64,000 nucleotides of DNA from Cephalotus follicularis. Taxonomy: Eukaryota > Streptophyta > Magnoliopsida > Oxalidales > Cephalotaceae. The stretch is taken from assembly GCA_001972305.1 (NCBI GenBank), contig BDDD01001978.1, positions 22,945 to 86,944 of the forward strand, read 5' to 3'. A program made the translations under genes and the position numbers. The notes beneath the pieces are model-generated. The model made no database searches. It saw nothing but the letters and a program-made list of their open reading frames with translations, and had not been told where the DNA came from. This document shows, piece by piece, positions 48,291-64,000 of the stretch (positions are counted from its first letter, which is position 1; each line of letters opens with the position of its first letter).

Positions 48291-48870
48291 CGTTGCGTTT
48301 CCCGTAGACGACGCCAACTGTTGATGCAAAAATCAACTTCACAACAGTCCTCCACGTGTAGAGGTTTGATTTGTTGGGAAAAGCGTTGGATGGTTCGAAG
48401 AAAGTACTGGATTTAGGTTCTCTCTGGTCTTCCCTGCACATAAAAAGCAAACTATCGAAAGTTCAAGAGGTTTTACTCCCGGGGACACTCCGATGCTTAA
48501 GTCAGTTGATAGCAGAGAAGATAATAGGCGTATGATAAATTGACCGATCCCCCATCCCCATAGTCTTTCTTGGGGGTATTTATAGCCTTACTTGGCTGTA
48601 ACTGTCTCTGAACTACTAACATCATGGAGGAGGTATTAGTCCCTTGGATTCGACCGGAATTCTCGGTCATTTCCTTATCTTTGAATGTAGGAGTTATCTC
48701 CCCATTGTCACCACGATTTATGGCGATTTCCCATATGTCTATGGCCTCAGGTGACACGTATCGGTGCCTTATTTGTATCAGAATTTTTCTCGTATCACTT
48801 CTTTAGACTTTTCTGCCAAGTTAACTGCCCAGGTGGCACCATCTTCACTTCTGCCTTGAGTTATATCACT
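48291..48870 (-). mobile_element. 5' LTR and primer site of the Tat-type element
   Basis: The complement near 48298-48318 reads TTGGCGTCGTCTACGGGAAA, very like the primer site of Tat-lineage elements. The LTR starts on the plus strand at about 48322 (TGATGCAAAAATC). It holds a TATA-like TATAAATA near 48577-48584 read on minus and a downstream block typical of this lineage (GACTTAAGCATCGGAGTG). The outer LTR end is uncertain, near 48868. Confidence 0.62.
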
Positions 48871-49650
48871 TGTTTATCATTGTTATACCTGATCAAGCCA
48901 AGTTTATAATTGAATATACAAAAAAAGGTTTATAATTCATGAGTATCTCTTAAGTTCTTAGATTATTTATGTTTTAGAGCGTCCTTGATAAATGGTTGAC
49001 ACGTGGTAATCCAACAATCAGAGATGGGAAGAGGTCAGTTAAATTAGATCTCATTAAGTTTTTGGAGCTTATTGCAATGGTTTGAAGCTTTTTGGTTTCG
49101 CAATGGTGAGGTGAAGTGGTGGTTGAAAATGGTGTCGCATGGTGGCTTGGCTGCGGTGTTGCGTGGTGGTTGACTATCGTTGCTAGTGGTGAGAGTATCT
49201 CGGTGGTGGCGTTGATGGATGTTGGAGGAAATTACAAAGTAAAAAGGGGTTAACGTTTATTTAAATTAAACTTTCATGGGTATTATTGTCTTTTTAGACT
49301 TAAAAATATAGTCAAAACATATTTTTGATTTTTTAAATGACAAATTTACAAAAAAAAAATTAATAGTTCTAGCGTTCTTTAAATTCAAATTTGTTTATAA
49401 ATTTTGGATCAAAATTTTATCGAACTCGATCGTTGAACCTTGATTGTTTCTAGACTTTACCGTCTTTAATATTATAAAGTTGTGGGTTTCGCAATTTAAT
49501 TATTTTCAAATTGAGGTGAAAAACCAAAATTTTAGGAAAATGATCTATCAGTCATTTTTTTCCTTCTTTTTATAAACGAGTCTCAATGTTCCATGAGTAT
49601 TCAGGTATCCTCGTTGCAATATTTGTTTAGCTTTATTATCTCTGGAGTTG
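48871..49650. other. Intergenic stretch upstream of the SEC1/KEULE-like gene
   Basis: AT-rich, with no open frame of note and no recognised element. The TGGTGG-rich patch at 49105-49215 is a low-complexity run of GTGGTGG-type words. Confidence 0.6.
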
Positions 49651-49688
49651 CCAGTTGAACAAATTTGGGTGGTCAAGTCAACACGTCA

Positions 49689-49694
49689 TATAAA
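49689..49694 (+). promoter_or_regulatory. Probable TATA box of the SEC1/KEULE-like gene
   Basis: TATAAA lies 184 bases before the ATG. A pyrimidine-rich leader (about 49770-49850) follows. The transcription start near 49720 is an inference from spacing. Confidence 0.45.
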
Positions 49695-49877
49695 ACTTCT
49701 TTACTACAAATACAACATCATTGTGTTTTAACCAGTAAAAGCAACAGAAAACCCCCCAATTTAATTTTTATTTTTGATCTCACTCTACAAGAACCCGTTT
49801 TCATTACTTGAATCACTACTCTCTTGATACGATCCCTTCGACTGACGTTTCTGGATCCACCAATCAGCCGAAATAAC

Positions 49878-63929
<14,052 letters not shown>

Positions 63930-64000
63930 GTGCTCTTACAACTTCAATTTTATTAAATGGACAAGCAATCTGCCACTAATGATATGCATGCACTGGGGAC

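Overview
The window is nuclear DNA of a flowering plant, most likely a dicot. About 48 kb is a stack of nested LTR retrotransposons with an old pararetrovirus copy. It is followed from position 49878 by a conserved multi-exon host gene that runs off the right edge. The plant assignment rests on the intron/exon structure and protein sequence of the gene (a KEULE/SEC1-type SM protein), on chromodomain-bearing Ty3/gypsy elements, and on tRNA-iMet primer sites (TGGTATCAGAGC).

Left block (1-16812). Two partial LTRs (1-1298 and 1299-1618) lie beside a degraded minus-strand caulimovirid-like endogenous pararetrovirus. That copy is split into 1619-1961 (reverse transcriptase) and 14235-16812 (leader, N-terminal region, protease). 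The split is a solo LTR, H (1962-14229, 5-bp duplication TTTAT). H is itself split by a full chromovirus, F (3891-13374, plus strand, duplication TATGG).

Middle block (16813-47701). Chromovirus A (plus strand, truncated 5' LTR) carries C (21169-45229, minus strand) in its integrase domain. C carries B (26965-42470, minus strand) in its gag. B carries D (33315-35564) in its gag and E (36818-40277) in its 5' LTR. Insertion borders are set by TG...CA termini and 5-bp duplications: CAGCT/CAACT for C, AGGAT for B, TGCTG for D, ATAAC for E. Every gag-pol frame is broken, so none looks autonomous.

Right block (47702-64000). A truncated Tat-type gag and LTR (minus strand) lies about 1 kb upstream of the host gene. 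The SEC1/KEULE-like gene has 18 exons here coding for 587 codons with no frameshift. Its 5.2-kb intron 7 holds fragments of DNA transposons, a Tat-type reverse transcriptase fragment, an N gap, and a 98-bp inverted repeat around about 1 kb of unlike sequence.

The most unusual pattern is that six LTRs of different families (H, F, B, D, E, A) each carry a cluster of short palindromes centred on GTCGAC, each with its own flanks. I know of no standard description of this. It is offered as a candidate shared regulatory or structural module of these elements, not as a proven system.
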